The notes under the pieces are model-generated. The model did no database searches. It was not told where the DNA came from and saw only the letters and a program-made list of their open reading frames with translations. Shown piece after piece: positions 43,521 through 52,591 of a DNA stretch of 64,000 nucleotides; the first letter of the stretch is position 1, and each line of letters starts with the position of its first letter. The stretch covers positions 1-64,000 of the forward strand of contig NZ_RFLY01000007.1 of NCBI RefSeq assembly GCF_003697345.1, written 5' to 3'. A program made the position numbers and the translations under genes. Source of the stretch: Solilutibacter pythonis. GTDB taxonomy: Bacteria > Pseudomonadota > Gammaproteobacteria > Xanthomonadales > Xanthomonadaceae.

Positions 43521-44398
43521 ACCCGCATCGCGCGCCCCGCCCACCTGCGGCCATCGCCCCCCTCGGATGACGACCCGCGCCCAGGCAGCCGCGGGTGCTC
43601 AGGCGGGCGTATCGGCCGGCGCCCCCCCACGAGCACGGGAATCCGGGGCGGCCGCCGATCGCGGCCCGCCTTGCGCACCGAGTCGGGATCGACCCGGCAA
43701 CACGCGCGGATGCCCCCGACGTCCCGCCCTGTTCGACCTATTCGACCTATTCGACCTGTTCGACCTGTTCGACCTATTCGACCTATTCGACCTATTCGAC
43801 CTATTCGACCTATTCGACCTATTCGACCTATTCGACCTGTTCGACCTGTTCGACCTGTTCGCCCTGTTCGACCTGTTCGACCTGTTCGACCTGTTCGACC
43901 TGTTCGACCTGTTCGACCTGTTCGACCTGTTCGCCCTGTTCGACCTGTTCGACCTGTTCGACCTGTTCGACCTGTTCGACCTGTTCGACCTGTTCGACCC
44001 CTTCGACCCCTTCGACCCCTTCGACCCTTCAGCACGAACACGCACTAGCCGATGGAGATCGGACGAGTATCGCCCTGGCATCGCTTTCAGCCCGGTTGGC
44101 CGGGAGCGCCGGCATTCACCCAATCTTCCGCGCATCCCGAGAGGCCCGTCACCGATGCCAGCCGCTCGGAACCGCGCCGCTTTGGAGGCGCCTTGGCCGG
44201 GCAACGCATCACGGAATCATCGAGGGACGCCGGCCGTGACCGTTGCCCCCGGCTTCCCCCTTCGCCCAGGATCAGTCCGGCCCGATTTGCCCCACCGCCT
44301 CCGCAAACCCGCGCCGTCGCCATCGGGCAACACACTCGATGGACATCGATGGCGGGAAAAGCCGCGGCAGACGCCCGGTGGCGCGCATGGCGACCCGA
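43521..44398. other. Long intergenic region containing the 9-bp array
   Basis: The 878 bases between two converging genes hold a 297-bp tandem array (43732-44028). Outside it, no frame has family resemblance or a ribosome site. Confidence 0.5.
43732..44028. repeat. 33 uninterrupted copies of a 9-bp unit, TTCGACCTG and variants
   Basis: The 297 bases are exactly 33 nine-base units. Most are TTCGACCTA or TTCGACCTG. Two are TTCGCCCTG, and the right end changes to TTCGACCCC three or four times and one TTCGACCCT. Variants are grouped in blocks, as expected from slippage or unequal crossing-over. Because 9 is a multiple of 3, all six reading frames stay open, giving (FDL)n, (STC)n or (RPV)n and complementary strings. 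Confidence 0.98.
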
Positions 44399-45193
44399 TC
44401 AATCGAACTGACGCGGCACCCATGGCTTTTCCGGCGTCTTGGCCCGCGCACGGGCCACCGCGCTGTTGCGGCCAAGCAGCAACTTCACCTGCCACCACTT
44501 CTCAAGCCACAGCGCCCGGCGCCGACCGGTGTGGGTCATGGCGTCGATCACGCGTTTTCCAGCCAGCACCGCATCCGGCGAACGGCCTGCCAAGTCCCCG
44601 GCGAGCGCTTGCGCGACGGCCAGCGGGTCATCGGCCAGGTACGTCACCAACCCCAATCGATGCGCCTCGGCCCCATCGAAGATGCGAGCACTCCAGGTCA
44701 GCTCCTTAGCGATGTCGGTACGCAGCACCCCGCGCAGCGACGTGGTGATCCCCATATCCGGCACCATGCCCCAGCGCCCTTCAAGGATGGCCCACTGGCT
44801 GTCGGCCCGGGCGATCCGGATATCGGCCGACGCCGCCAACTGCAACCCACCGCCAAGACAATGCCCATGCACCGCCGCGATCACCGGCACCGGCAATTCG
44901 CACCAGACCAGTGCCATGCGCTGGAACAGGCTCCGCGAAGGCTTCAGCAACTCACGGAAAACGAAAAACCGGTTGCCGCGATTACCCAACTCGGCAACAT
45001 CCAACCCGGCGCAAAACGACTCCCCCGCCCCGCAGAGCACCACCGCCCGCAGAGCGCGATCACGCCGCAAACGCCCGGCAAGCGCCGTCAACTCACGCAT
45101 CAAATCAAACGACAAAGCGTTCCGCCTGTCTGGACGATTGAGACGGACAATCGCGATGTGACCGCGCATTTCAAGCTGCAACATATCCCGCAT
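44399..45193 (-). CDS. Enoyl-CoA hydratase/isomerase (crotonase) family protein
   Basis: This 264-residue protein has the crotonase fold signatures: NRPDRRNALSFDLMREL near the start, the oxyanion-hole segment CGAGESFCAGLDVAEL, and AVHGHCLGGGLQLAASADIRIA. In the position where hydratases carry a catalytic glutamate it reads ILEGRWGMVPDMGITTSL, so one acidic residue (E of LEGRWG, or D of PDMG) remains and isomerase-type chemistry is possible. The start at 45193 follows AGGTG. A longer frame upstream reads through CRISPR repeats and is not real. Confidence 0.85.
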   Translation of the reverse strand: MRDMLQLEMRGHIAIVRLNRPDRRNALSFDLMRELTALAGRLRRDRALRAVVLCGAGESFCAGLDVAELGNRGNRFFVFRELLKPSRSLFQRMALVWCELPVPVIAAVHGHCLGGGLQLAASADIRIARADSQWAILEGRWGMVPDMGITTSLRGVLRTDIAKELTWSARIFDGAEAHRLGLVTYLADDPLAVAQALAGDLAGRSPDAVLAGKRVIDAMTHTGRRRALWLEKWWQVKLLLGRNSAVARARAKTPEKPWVPRQFD

Positions 45194-45450
45194 GAAGCAC
45201 CTGGACCCGATCCGATCAATGAGACGAATTGTGACACAGCGAGCAGAAACACATGCCATCGGGTACCCACACCTCGCATTGTGCGATCCCGCCTTTCGGC
45301 AGATACCCCGCCGCCGACTTCCACCACAGAAAGGTCGTGCCATAAAGCGACGATGGTTTTGAAAACCCGCAGCCAAACCACGCCCTACTTCGCAATGGAT
45401 ACCGACTAAACCGCCGCCCCCGATTGCCAGCCTACGACGAGAAGAAACAG

Positions 45451-46235
45451 GTTTTAATTCACATCGGTGAAGGCGTGACCGCATCGCCAAACCAAGTTTC
45501 AACTCCCACGCTCGCGAAGGCGTGACTCGTGGCCAGGCCGTTGGACATATTCTTATAGTTGTTTCAATTCCCACGCCCGCGAAGGCGTGACGCGTGCGCA
45601 AGCTGCACCTCGACCACCTCACCACGGTTTCAATTCCCACGCCCGCTAGGGCGTGACGTCGACGCGCTCGGGACTGCGGCCGCGTACATGCTGTTTCAAT
45701 TCCCACGCCCGCGAGGGCGTGACATGAGTACATAACACGATGTCTCTACCTTACGAGTTTCAATTCCCACGCCCGCGAGGGCGTGACCGGCGTTGATGGC
45801 CGAGTTCGGTTTAAGCCGGGAAGTTTCAATTCCCACGCCTGCCAAGGCGTGACGCGACCTGTTCATCACGCTGCACCATCCATTCCTGTTTCAATTCCCG
45901 CGCCCGCAAGAGCGTGACGGTCGCATCCGTAATCTTCCCGGTGCTCGCCCGTGGTTTCAATCCCAAGCCCGCGAGGGCGCGTCCCAGGTGCAACAGCGAA
46001 GCCGGCGACCTTTCGAGGTTTCAATTTCCACCCCCGCAAGGGCGCGAGCCAAGGGCAAGGCCGGGAATCACGGAGCACGTCCCGTTCCCCGCCCCAAGGG
46101 CATGATCAGTTCCTCAACCTCCGGCAAGCGCCAGTCGGCGTTTCAATTCCCATGCCCTTGAGGGCCTGACGTGCCTGCCTTGTCACGGCCTCCATGCACT
46201 TCGATTTTCAACGCCCACGCCCGGGAAAGCGCGCA
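45451..46235 (-). CRISPR. Orphan, degenerating CRISPR array with type I-C-like repeats
   Basis: About 13 repeats of 31 bases are separated by spacers of 30-35 bases. The best repeats (45561, 45627, 45693, 45757) read GTTTCAATTCCCACG then CCCGCGAGGGCGTGAC on the plus strand. The minus-strand form ends in GAATTGAAAC, which is the usual crRNA orientation of type I-C repeats, so the array is assigned to the minus strand. Repeats start near 45451, 45496, 45561, 45627, 45693, 45757, 45823, 45888, 45954, 46018, 46079, 46140 and 46203. Those at both ends are mutated, and the first spacer is only 16 bases. No cas genes or AT-rich leader are in the window. Confidence 0.95.
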
Positions 46236-47062
46236 TCCAGCCAGGCGCGCAAGGCGACGAATACCGGCTCTCGGTCGCGTTCGTTGAACAACTCGTGGTA
46301 GAGACCGGGAAACTCGCGGGCCGTGACCATGCGCGGTGGTGCCGCGGCGGCGAAGCGGCGGCTGCCTTCGGCATCGACCAGATAGTCGTCGCCGGCGAAC
46401 AGCAGCAACGTCGGCACCCGCCAGCGCGGCGCGGCGGCCACGGTCGGTGCGCCGTTGACATCGATGAAGTGAGCGAGACGGGCACTGACGCGGTCATGGC
46501 CGAGCGGGTCGTCGCGGTAGGCGGCGACTTCGGCCGGGTCGTGCGAAATGAATTCCGGCTTCAGCCCGTTGCCGATGGCGAAGTGCGGCGCGAGGCGGGC
46601 CAGCAGCGCCGCCGTGGCGCGCTGGAGCGGCGACATCCCGCTGGCGAGCGCCGGCGAGGACAGCACCAGTCCATCGATCGGACGCACGCCTCGGGCGACG
46701 AAATCCGCCGCCACCAGTCCGCCCATGCTGTGCCCGAGCAAGATGAGCGGCCACGCATCCCGCATCCCGGCGCGGCACCGCTCCACCATCGTGGCGAGGT
46801 CCTCGCGCAGGCGACCCGGCGTCGAGAGCCGCCCGCGCGCGCCGGAGGATTCGCCGTGACCTTCATGGTCGTAGCCATCCACCGCGAAGCCCCACTGGTT
46901 GAGGCGCGCGGCGACATGGGCATAGCGGCCGGCGTGTTCGCCAAGGCCATGCACGATCAGGACGTGGCCGCGACCGCAAGCGCCTTCGGGCAGCGGCCAG
47001 TGGCGCAGACGCAAACGGCCGCCAGCGGGCAGGCCGAGGAAATCGGCGGCGGTATCGCTCAT
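46208..47062 (-). CDS. Alpha/beta hydrolase, monoacylglycerol lipase-like
   Basis: This 284-residue serine hydrolase of the Hydrolase_4 group resembles monoacylglycerol lipases and lysophospholipases. The nucleophile elbow is GHSMGG (in LILLGHSMGGLVAADF), the oxyanion region is IVHGLGEHAGRY, and the late FAGDDYLVD and FPGLYHELFNE supply the acid and histidine. No signal peptide is seen, so it is probably cytoplasmic or peripheral. The start at 47062 begins the aligned region. The last codons overlap a degenerate CRISPR repeat, and transcription of this gene would run into the array in the crRNA direction. It is divergent from the YdfG-like gene. Confidence 0.85.
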   Translation of the reverse strand: MSDTAADFLGLPAGGRLRLRHWPLPEGACGRGHVLIVHGLGEHAGRYAHVAARLNQWGFAVDGYDHEGHGESSGARGRLSTPGRLREDLATMVERCRAGMRDAWPLILLGHSMGGLVAADFVARGVRPIDGLVLSSPALASGMSPLQRATAALLARLAPHFAIGNGLKPEFISHDPAEVAAYRDDPLGHDRVSARLAHFIDVNGAPTVAAAPRWRVPTLLLFAGDDYLVDAEGSRRFAAAAPPRMVTAREFPGLYHELFNERDREPVFVALRAWLDARFPGRGR

Positions 47063-47127
47063 CGCGGGGCATCGGGTATCGGCATCGCGCGGCACAATAG
47101 CGCTTTCCATCGCGCATCGTGGCCGCC

Positions 47128-47886
47128 ATGAGTCCTCGCACCGCCTTCGTCACCGGCGCTTCCTCCGGCTTCGGCCGCGCCATCGCCCGCAAGTTGCTGG
47201 CCGAGGGCTGGCGGGTCGTGGTCAGCGGCCGCCGCCGCGAGCGGCTCGACGCGCTCGCGGCCGAGTTCGGCGATGCCGTTCACGTCGCCTGCTTCGACAT
47301 GCGCGATGCCGCCGCCATCGCGGCCGCGCTCGCCGCATTGCCCGGACACTTCCAGCGCATCGACCTGTTGGTCAACAACGCCGGCCTCGCGCTCGGCACC
47401 GCGCCGGCGCAGCGGGCCGAGCTGGCGCAGTGGCGGCAGATGATCGAGACCAACGTCACCGGGCTGGTGACGCTGACCCACGCGCTGCTGCCGCGCCTGA
47501 TCGACGCGAAGGCGTTGATCGTCAACATCAGTTCGATCGCGGCGACCTATCCTTACGCCGGCGGCAACGTCTACGGCGCCACCAAGGCTTTCGTCACCCA
47601 GTTCTCGCTGGGCCTGCGCAGCGATCTGCACGGCAGCGGCGTGCGCGTGACCAGCATCGAGCCGGGCATGGCCGAAACCGAGTTCACCCTGGTGCGCAGT
47701 GGTGGCGACCAGGCCGCCAGCGATGCGCTTTACCGGGGCCTCACGCCGATCAGCGCGGAAGACATCGCCGAGCAGGTGGGCTGGCTGGCCAACCTGCCGC
47801 CGCATCTCAACATCAACCGCATCGAGACGATGCCGGTGAACCAGAGTTTCGCCGGCTTCCAGGTGCACCGCGCGCCGCCGGGGTGA
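47128..47886 (+). CDS. YdfG-like short-chain dehydrogenase/reductase
   Basis: This 252-residue NADP-type SDR has the cofactor motif TGASSGFGRAIA, the structural NNAGLALGTAPA, and the catalytic Tyr-Lys in YGATKAFV. Its C-terminus (LPPHLNINRIETMPVNQSFAGFQVHR) closely resembles E. coli YdfG, which oxidises L-allo-threonine and serine and reduces 3-hydroxypropionate-type semialdehydes. The same reaction is possible here but not proven. The ATG at 47128 was chosen over a GTG 9 bases upstream. It converges on the small membrane protein gene of the iron operon. Confidence 0.88.
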   Translation: MSPRTAFVTGASSGFGRAIARKLLAEGWRVVVSGRRRERLDALAAEFGDAVHVACFDMRDAAAIAAALAALPGHFQRIDLLVNNAGLALGTAPAQRAELAQWRQMIETNVTGLVTLTHALLPRLIDAKALIVNISSIAATYPYAGGNVYGATKAFVTQFSLGLRSDLHGSGVRVTSIEPGMAETEFTLVRSGGDQAASDALYRGLTPISAEDIAEQVGWLANLPPHLNINRIETMPVNQSFAGFQVHRAPPG

Positions 47887-47901
47887 GGCCGCGCGCGCTC
47901 G

Positions 47902-48108
47902 TCAATCCCGCTCTGGCCGCGCCGGCCGCGCGCCGCGCGGATTGCCCCAACGCCACGCCCAGATCACCACGGCGACCGGCAGGGCGAGGCCCAGCCACAC
48001 GAGCACGTCGCCCAGCCCATCGTCGACCAGACCAATGACCAGCCCGGCCAGTGACGCCAGTGCGATCGACACCGGCCAGGCCCAGGTGGATTGGCGCAGG
48101 CGTTTCAT
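47902..48108 (-). CDS. Small two-helix membrane protein of the iron-uptake operon
   Basis: This 68-residue protein has two hydrophobic segments (PVSIALASLAGLVIGLV and VLVWLGLALPVAVVIWAW) and a basic C-terminal tail. Its ATG overlaps the stop of the PepSY gene (ATGA), so it is coupled to it and ends the operon. Similar small proteins follow PepSY genes in related bacteria, but their function is unknown. Confidence 0.7.
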   Translation of the reverse strand: MKRLRQSTWAWPVSIALASLAGLVIGLVDDGLGDVLVWLGLALPVAVVIWAWRWGNPRGARPARPERD

Positions 48109-49244
48109 CGGGATGCCGCCATGCGCGCATCCAGCTGCGCGTCGATCCGCGCGCGCGATCCACGGCGCAGCCACAACACCAGGCCGCTGACCAGCACCAC
48201 GATGGTCAGGGCGTCGAGCAAGGCCCACAGGATTTTCAGCGGCATCCCGGCGTAATCGCCGAAATGCAGCGGCTGCGAGAGCAGCAGCGCCTTCATCCAG
48301 ATCGGCGGCTCCACGCTGCCCGCCACCCGGCCATCGGCGACATCGACGAATACCGGCGTCACCAGCCGGGCGGTCAGCGGCGTATTGCCGCGCATGAAGA
48401 CGCCGTAGTGGCCGTTGCCGCTGTAGCCGGTGCCGGGAAACGACATCCAGGACGGCTCGAAATCGGGATGAAGCGCGCGCGCCGCATCGATCGCCGCCTG
48501 TGCCGAGGCCGCGGGCCGCCGTGGCGGCGTCAGCCCGGCCGGCTCGTGCAGCACGTCCTGCACGTGCTCGCGCTGCCACAACGCGACCAGGGGGTCTTCC
48601 AGCGTGTTGATCACCCCGGTCACGCCGACCACCAGCACCCAGCCCAGGGTGACGATGCCGGTCAGGTTGTGCCAGTCCAGCCAGGCCAGCCGCCTTTGCC
48701 CGCCGCGCAGCACGCCAAAGGGCAGTTTGCGCATGAAGGGCGCGTACAGCACCAGCCCGGAGACGATGGCGATCACGAACAGCGCGCCCATCGCCCCCAT
48801 GAAAAGCAGGCCGGGCAGCCCCAGAAAGATGTCCGTGTGCAGCCGCAACAGGAAGAACATGACGCCTTCGTTGAACGGCTTGGCCTGAAGCGGCAGGGCG
48901 GTGCGTGCATCGATCGCCTGGGAGTGCATTTGCGAGGCGGGCACGTCCGCCCGCGCGCCACTGGTGACGTAGGCGATGCGCGGGTCGTCCGGGTCCCAGC
49001 TCAGGTACATCGGCACGTCTTCGGGATGCTTTTCCAGCGCGCGCGCCAGCACGGCGTCGGCGCCGGCCCGCCGCGCATCGTCGGTGAGCGTCGGCAGTTC
49101 CGGCTCGGCGCCGGTGAGATGCGCGATCTCGTGCCAGAAGATCAGCGGCAGACCGGTCACGCACAGCAGCAGCAGGAACAGCGTGCAAATCAAGCTGCTC
49201 CAGCGATGTACGTGGAACCAGGCGCGTAGCGTGTTGCGCTTCAT
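48105..49244 (-). CDS. PepSY-associated transmembrane protein (PiuB-like)
   Basis: This 379-residue protein has four membrane helices. One at the N-terminus follows the family start (LRAWFHVHRWSSLICTLFLLL), two surround residue 140-220, and one is near the C-terminus. Two extracytoplasmic PepSY-like regions carry the conserved HTDIFLG and the late HFGDYAG histidines. Such proteins often sit beside siderophore receptors and may act as inner-membrane reductases that release iron. It is 22 bases downstream of the TonB receptor gene. A role in iron release is inference from family and context. Confidence 0.88.
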   Translation of the reverse strand: MKRNTLRAWFHVHRWSSLICTLFLLLLCVTGLPLIFWHEIAHLTGAEPELPTLTDDARRAGADAVLARALEKHPEDVPMYLSWDPDDPRIAYVTSGARADVPASQMHSQAIDARTALPLQAKPFNEGVMFFLLRLHTDIFLGLPGLLFMGAMGALFVIAIVSGLVLYAPFMRKLPFGVLRGGQRRLAWLDWHNLTGIVTLGWVLVVGVTGVINTLEDPLVALWQREHVQDVLHEPAGLTPPRRPAASAQAAIDAARALHPDFEPSWMSFPGTGYSGNGHYGVFMRGNTPLTARLVTPVFVDVADGRVAGSVEPPIWMKALLLSQPLHFGDYAGMPLKILWALLDALTIVVLVSGLVLWLRRGSRARIDAQLDARMAASR

Positions 49245-49266
49245 GGCCGACTTTTCCGGCGCCGCG

Positions 49267-51378
49267 CTAGAAGCGCAGGCCGACCTCCGTCATCAGCGTG
49301 CGCGGCATGCCGCTGAAGCAGTCGCCCAACATCCGGCACGGCGCGAAGTACTGCTTGTTCGTCACGTTGTTGAGGTTGATCCGGGCGAAGAAAGCCTCGC
49401 GGCCATATTCCATGCGCAAGTCGTAGAGCGTGTAGCCGGGCGTCGGCAGCGCGCCCCGCGCCGACCAGGACGTGGTGGGCCCCACCCGCCGCGCGCCGCC
49501 GCCCAGCGACAGCCAGCCACCGGCGGCCAGGTCGGTACGCTTGTCCAGCCACAGCGCGCCCTGGTAACGCGGCACGTCGGCCAACTGGCGGCCGCGCTCG
49601 TAGCCGTAGTTGCTCTCGATCACGGTGACATCGTGATAACCGGCCGAGGCGGTGGCGCTCCAGCCATGCGCGCCGCTATAGAGCAGTTCCACTTCGCCCC
49701 CCCGCGAGCGCACGCGCCCGGTCTGGATGGAGTTGGCGATGTTGTTCGGATCGTTGGTCATGCGGTTGCGCTCTTCCATGCGGAAACCCGCCAGCGTCAA
49801 CGCCAGCCGGCGCGACGGCATCCACTTCACCCCGGCCTCGAACTGTTCGCCGCGCAGAGGCTGGTAGGGCTTGCCATAGACATCCACCCCCTGCACCGGC
49901 GTGAACGATTCGCTGTAGCCGATGTAAGGCGAAAGCCCCGGCGCGACCTCGTAGACCAGGCCGGTACGCCAGGTGGTGGCGTTCTGCCGCGTGTCCGGGC
50001 TGCCTTCGGTAAGAATCGCCACTTGGTCGTGGCGCGCGCCCAGCACCCAGGTGAAACGCTCGCCGAAGCGCATCTGGTCCTGCGCGTACACGCCCAACTG
50101 GCGGCTGCGCTGCCTCGGGCTCGCCTTGTACGGCAACGCCACCACCCCGGTGGACACCGGCGCATCGAGATCGATCGGCGTGGTCTTGCCCGAGGCGGTT
50201 TCGCCGTGCTGGCGGAAACGGGCGTAATCCACGCCAAACAGCAGATCATGCTCGATGACGCCCGTCCCCATCTGCCCGCGCACGGTGACATCGGCCTGCT
50301 GGCTGCGCATCACCGGGCGCACACCATAGTAATAACGGCCAACGACGCGCCGCGCCGAGTCCAGGAACGGATCGAGCGGATTGCTGAAGCTGTCGGCATA
50401 GATCTGCACGAAGTCCGTGCGGCTCAGGCTGTCGCGCACCTTGGCCGACAGCGACCAGCCGCCGTCGAAATCATGCTCGGCCAGCAGCGTGTTCATGACC
50501 TGCCGCGCATTCAACCGGTCATGCGCGCGGTCGCCGACGAACAAGCGCACGTCGTCGAGCGGCTTGCCACGCCAGCCACGCACCGCCGCCACCGGCAGAA
50601 ACTGCTGCGCCGACGCGCTGTTGTCGCGCTGCACCAACCCCAGCCAGGTCAGGCGCGTACGTTCACCCACCTGCCATTCCAGCGAGGGCGCGAGCAATTG
50701 CCGGTCATTGGGCAGGCCGCGCGTGGGCAGTTCCGCATCGCGGGCCACCGCCACCATGCGCCCGGTCAGGGTGCCGGAGGTATTCAGCTCGCCAGTGGCA
50801 TCCATCCGCAATTCACGGTGGGAAAAGCTGCCCAGCCGCACCGACATCTCCGCGCCGGGCTGGGCCCGCGGCCGCTTGCTCACCGCGTTGACCAGGCCAC
50901 CGGCCGTCCCCTGCCCGTACAGCACCGAAGCCGGCCCGCGCAGGATTTCCACCCGGTCGATGGCGAACACATCCACCCTCGGCACCGGGCTGTAGTTGTA
51001 CAGCCGCCGGAAACCATCCAGCGTCTGCTGCGCATCCAGTCCACGCACGAAGAAACCATCCGCGCGCGGGTCCAGCCCATACGGCTCCGCCGTCACCCCG
51101 GCGCTGTAACGCAACATGTCCTGAAGGGTGTCGGCGCCACGCGAGCGAGCCAGATCGGCGGAAATCACGCTCACCGACTGCGGGATACGGTTCAACGGCG
51201 TATCGGTCTTGGTGGCGATCCCGGCGCGCTGGGCCACCACCGTCACCCGGTCGAGCCGCCGCGCCTCCGCCGTCTCCTGCTGGGCCAACCCCACCGACGA
51301 CACCGCCACCCCCGTCAAAGCCAGGGCCACCGAGGCCGCCAAAGGGGAACGAACATGAATGCGAACCGGAAGACTCAT
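49267..51378 (-). CDS. TonB-dependent siderophore receptor
   Basis: This 703-residue outer-membrane receptor has a signal peptide (cleavage near SSVGLAQ) and the TonB-interacting region RLDRVTVVA. The plug domain follows with PQSVSVISADL, GFFVRGLDAQQTLDGFR and RVEILRGPASVLYGQGTAGGLVN, then a long beta-barrel ending in aromatic F (MTEVGLRF). The pattern is that of hydroxamate/catecholate receptors such as FhuE or FpvA. The ligand cannot be read from sequence. The operon continues with the PepSY protein and the small membrane protein. A Fur-box-like site lies 52 bases upstream. Confidence 0.93.
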   Translation of the reverse strand: MSLPVRIHVRSPLAASVALALTGVAVSSVGLAQQETAEARRLDRVTVVAQRAGIATKTDTPLNRIPQSVSVISADLARSRGADTLQDMLRYSAGVTAEPYGLDPRADGFFVRGLDAQQTLDGFRRLYNYSPVPRVDVFAIDRVEILRGPASVLYGQGTAGGLVNAVSKRPRAQPGAEMSVRLGSFSHRELRMDATGELNTSGTLTGRMVAVARDAELPTRGLPNDRQLLAPSLEWQVGERTRLTWLGLVQRDNSASAQQFLPVAAVRGWRGKPLDDVRLFVGDRAHDRLNARQVMNTLLAEHDFDGGWSLSAKVRDSLSRTDFVQIYADSFSNPLDPFLDSARRVVGRYYYGVRPVMRSQQADVTVRGQMGTGVIEHDLLFGVDYARFRQHGETASGKTTPIDLDAPVSTGVVALPYKASPRQRSRQLGVYAQDQMRFGERFTWVLGARHDQVAILTEGSPDTRQNATTWRTGLVYEVAPGLSPYIGYSESFTPVQGVDVYGKPYQPLRGEQFEAGVKWMPSRRLALTLAGFRMEERNRMTNDPNNIANSIQTGRVRSRGGEVELLYSGAHGWSATASAGYHDVTVIESNYGYERGRQLADVPRYQGALWLDKRTDLAAGGWLSLGGGARRVGPTTSWSARGALPTPGYTLYDLRMEYGREAFFARINLNNVTNKQYFAPCRMLGDCFSGMPRTLMTEVGLRF

Positions 51379-51429
51379 GACAGGTACCAGCGAAAGGGAA
51401 CGGCATGCTAGGCAGATACGCACACAGGC

Positions 51430-51448
51430 GCAAATGATTCTCATCAAG
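51430..51448 (-). promoter_or_regulatory. Fur-box-like operator upstream of the TonB receptor operon
   Basis: GCAAATGATTCTCATCAAG matches the 19-base E. coli Fur consensus at about 12 positions, with the central ATGAT and CTCAT arms in place. It lies 52 bases before the receptor start and fits iron-repressed expression. Confidence 0.6.
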
Positions 51449-51608
51449 AATTTAGGCGCGAGCCAGCCCCACTCCCGCGATGGACAGGCCCCGCCCAGCC
51501 AATACCCCCATTCACGCGCCGCATACCGCGTACCGCCACGCCGGCTGATTTTCTCGATTTGTCCATCGCGGTTACGCTGCTTCTAATTCCCCCGGCCCAT
51601 CGACCGTG

Positions 51609-52274
51609 ATGAAGCGCCCACCCACCTGTCATCCCCTCGCCGCTCTGCTGACGCTGGGCCTCCTGCTCGCCGGCTGTTCCAGGAATGTGTCGATGAACGC
51701 GAACGACCCGAAACCTTTCGACCCGCAAGCGCTGGATCGCGGCCCAGCCAAGCTCAACCCCACGCCTCAGCAAGCCTACGAAATCACCCTGACCATCGAC
51801 AACGCGCCGGGGCCGTTTGCGGTGGTGGAGGGCGCAGCGCAGTTCGATGTCACCAACGAAGGAGAGTGCGGCTACATCGACCCGATATCAGGCGCCCTGC
51901 ATCGGATCACCAGCATAGAGCCATTCCCACTTACGAAACTATCCGACAACGAATACAAAGGCATCATCTATCTGGATTACATGCAGGACGATGCTTACTA
52001 TGACCGCGCAGTGTGTCATTGGGAATTCACCGTCGTCAGCGCGAAACTCCGTGCTACAAATGATGAGATCAGCACTCGTTTCCGCCCCAGAATTTTCCGG
52101 AAATCTGTACTTGCCGAAACATCTACCACCACCTATTTCTGGCGAGGCGGGTATCCACGTGATGAAATGGCCAACTATCCAGACTCCGGCTATAGGACCC
52201 CGGAACGCTTCAAGCCAGAAATCCGCAACGATCTATTCTCCATCACCCTCAGCGCCCGCAAGGTGACTCCATGA
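51609..52274 (+). CDS. Predicted outer-membrane lipoprotein, copy 1 (putative immunity protein)
   Basis: This 221-residue lipoprotein has a basic N-terminus, hydrophobic run and lipobox LLLAGC, with the lipidated cysteine at residue 23 followed by S-R-N (outer-membrane sorting expected). The mature protein is of unknown family: an early conserved part (PKPFDPQALDRG, YEITLTIDNAPGPFAVVEG) and a more variable middle. This copy differs most in the middle (about residues 98-165) but shares its last 40 residues with copy 2. It overlaps the truncated lipase gene by ATGA. Paired with a lipase, it could protect the producer's periplasm. Confidence 0.78.
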   Translation: MKRPPTCHPLAALLTLGLLLAGCSRNVSMNANDPKPFDPQALDRGPAKLNPTPQQAYEITLTIDNAPGPFAVVEGAAQFDVTNEGECGYIDPISGALHRITSIEPFPLTKLSDNEYKGIIYLDYMQDDAYYDRAVCHWEFTVVSAKLRATNDEISTRFRPRIFRKSVLAETSTTTYFWRGGYPRDEMANYPDSGYRTPERFKPEIRNDLFSITLSARKVTP

Positions 52275-52591
52275 GCATTACCTCATTGCAATATGCTCGT
52301 CTTTCTGAAGACAGCTACGATACTACTCGCAAGGCGGGGCAGCGCGAGCCGGGGCAAGAAATTATCAATATCAACGGCGTGGAATTCGAAGTACTCGAAC
52401 ACGTGGAAAACCGCTTCAACGGCTACGCAGGCACCATTTACCAACGGGTGGACACCGGCGAAATCGTGGTCGCGCACCGGGGTACCAACGAAGTATTTCG
52501 CGATGGCATCCTGACCGATGCCGGCATGCCCGCCAACCGGGCCTGCTTTGACCGCCCCCCGCCATATGGCTACGCCGCCTTTCGACCGTGA
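52271..52591 (+). pseudogene. Truncated lipase, copy 1
   Basis: A 106-residue frame matches the full-length lipase from its start to DGILTDAGM (about residue 86), including VAHRGTNE. It then runs into 20 residues of unrelated sequence (beginning PANRACFDR) and a stop. The GXSXG nucleophile and everything after it are missing, so it cannot be a lipase. Its residues 6-35 differ from the other copies. The stop overlaps the next lipoprotein start (TGATG), so it may persist as a translated spacer. Confidence 0.8.

Noticed and set aside
43432-44709. 425-codon frame with a long FDL repeat
   Set aside because: It opens inside the antiporter gene in another frame and stays open only because of the 9-bp array. 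No ribosome site supports it.
45394-46169. Reading frames through the CRISPR array, including the upstream extension of the enoyl-CoA hydratase frame, with repeated HALAGVGIET-like peptides
   Set aside because: The peptide repeat is the translated CRISPR repeat. There are no ribosome sites, and the frames exist on both strands.
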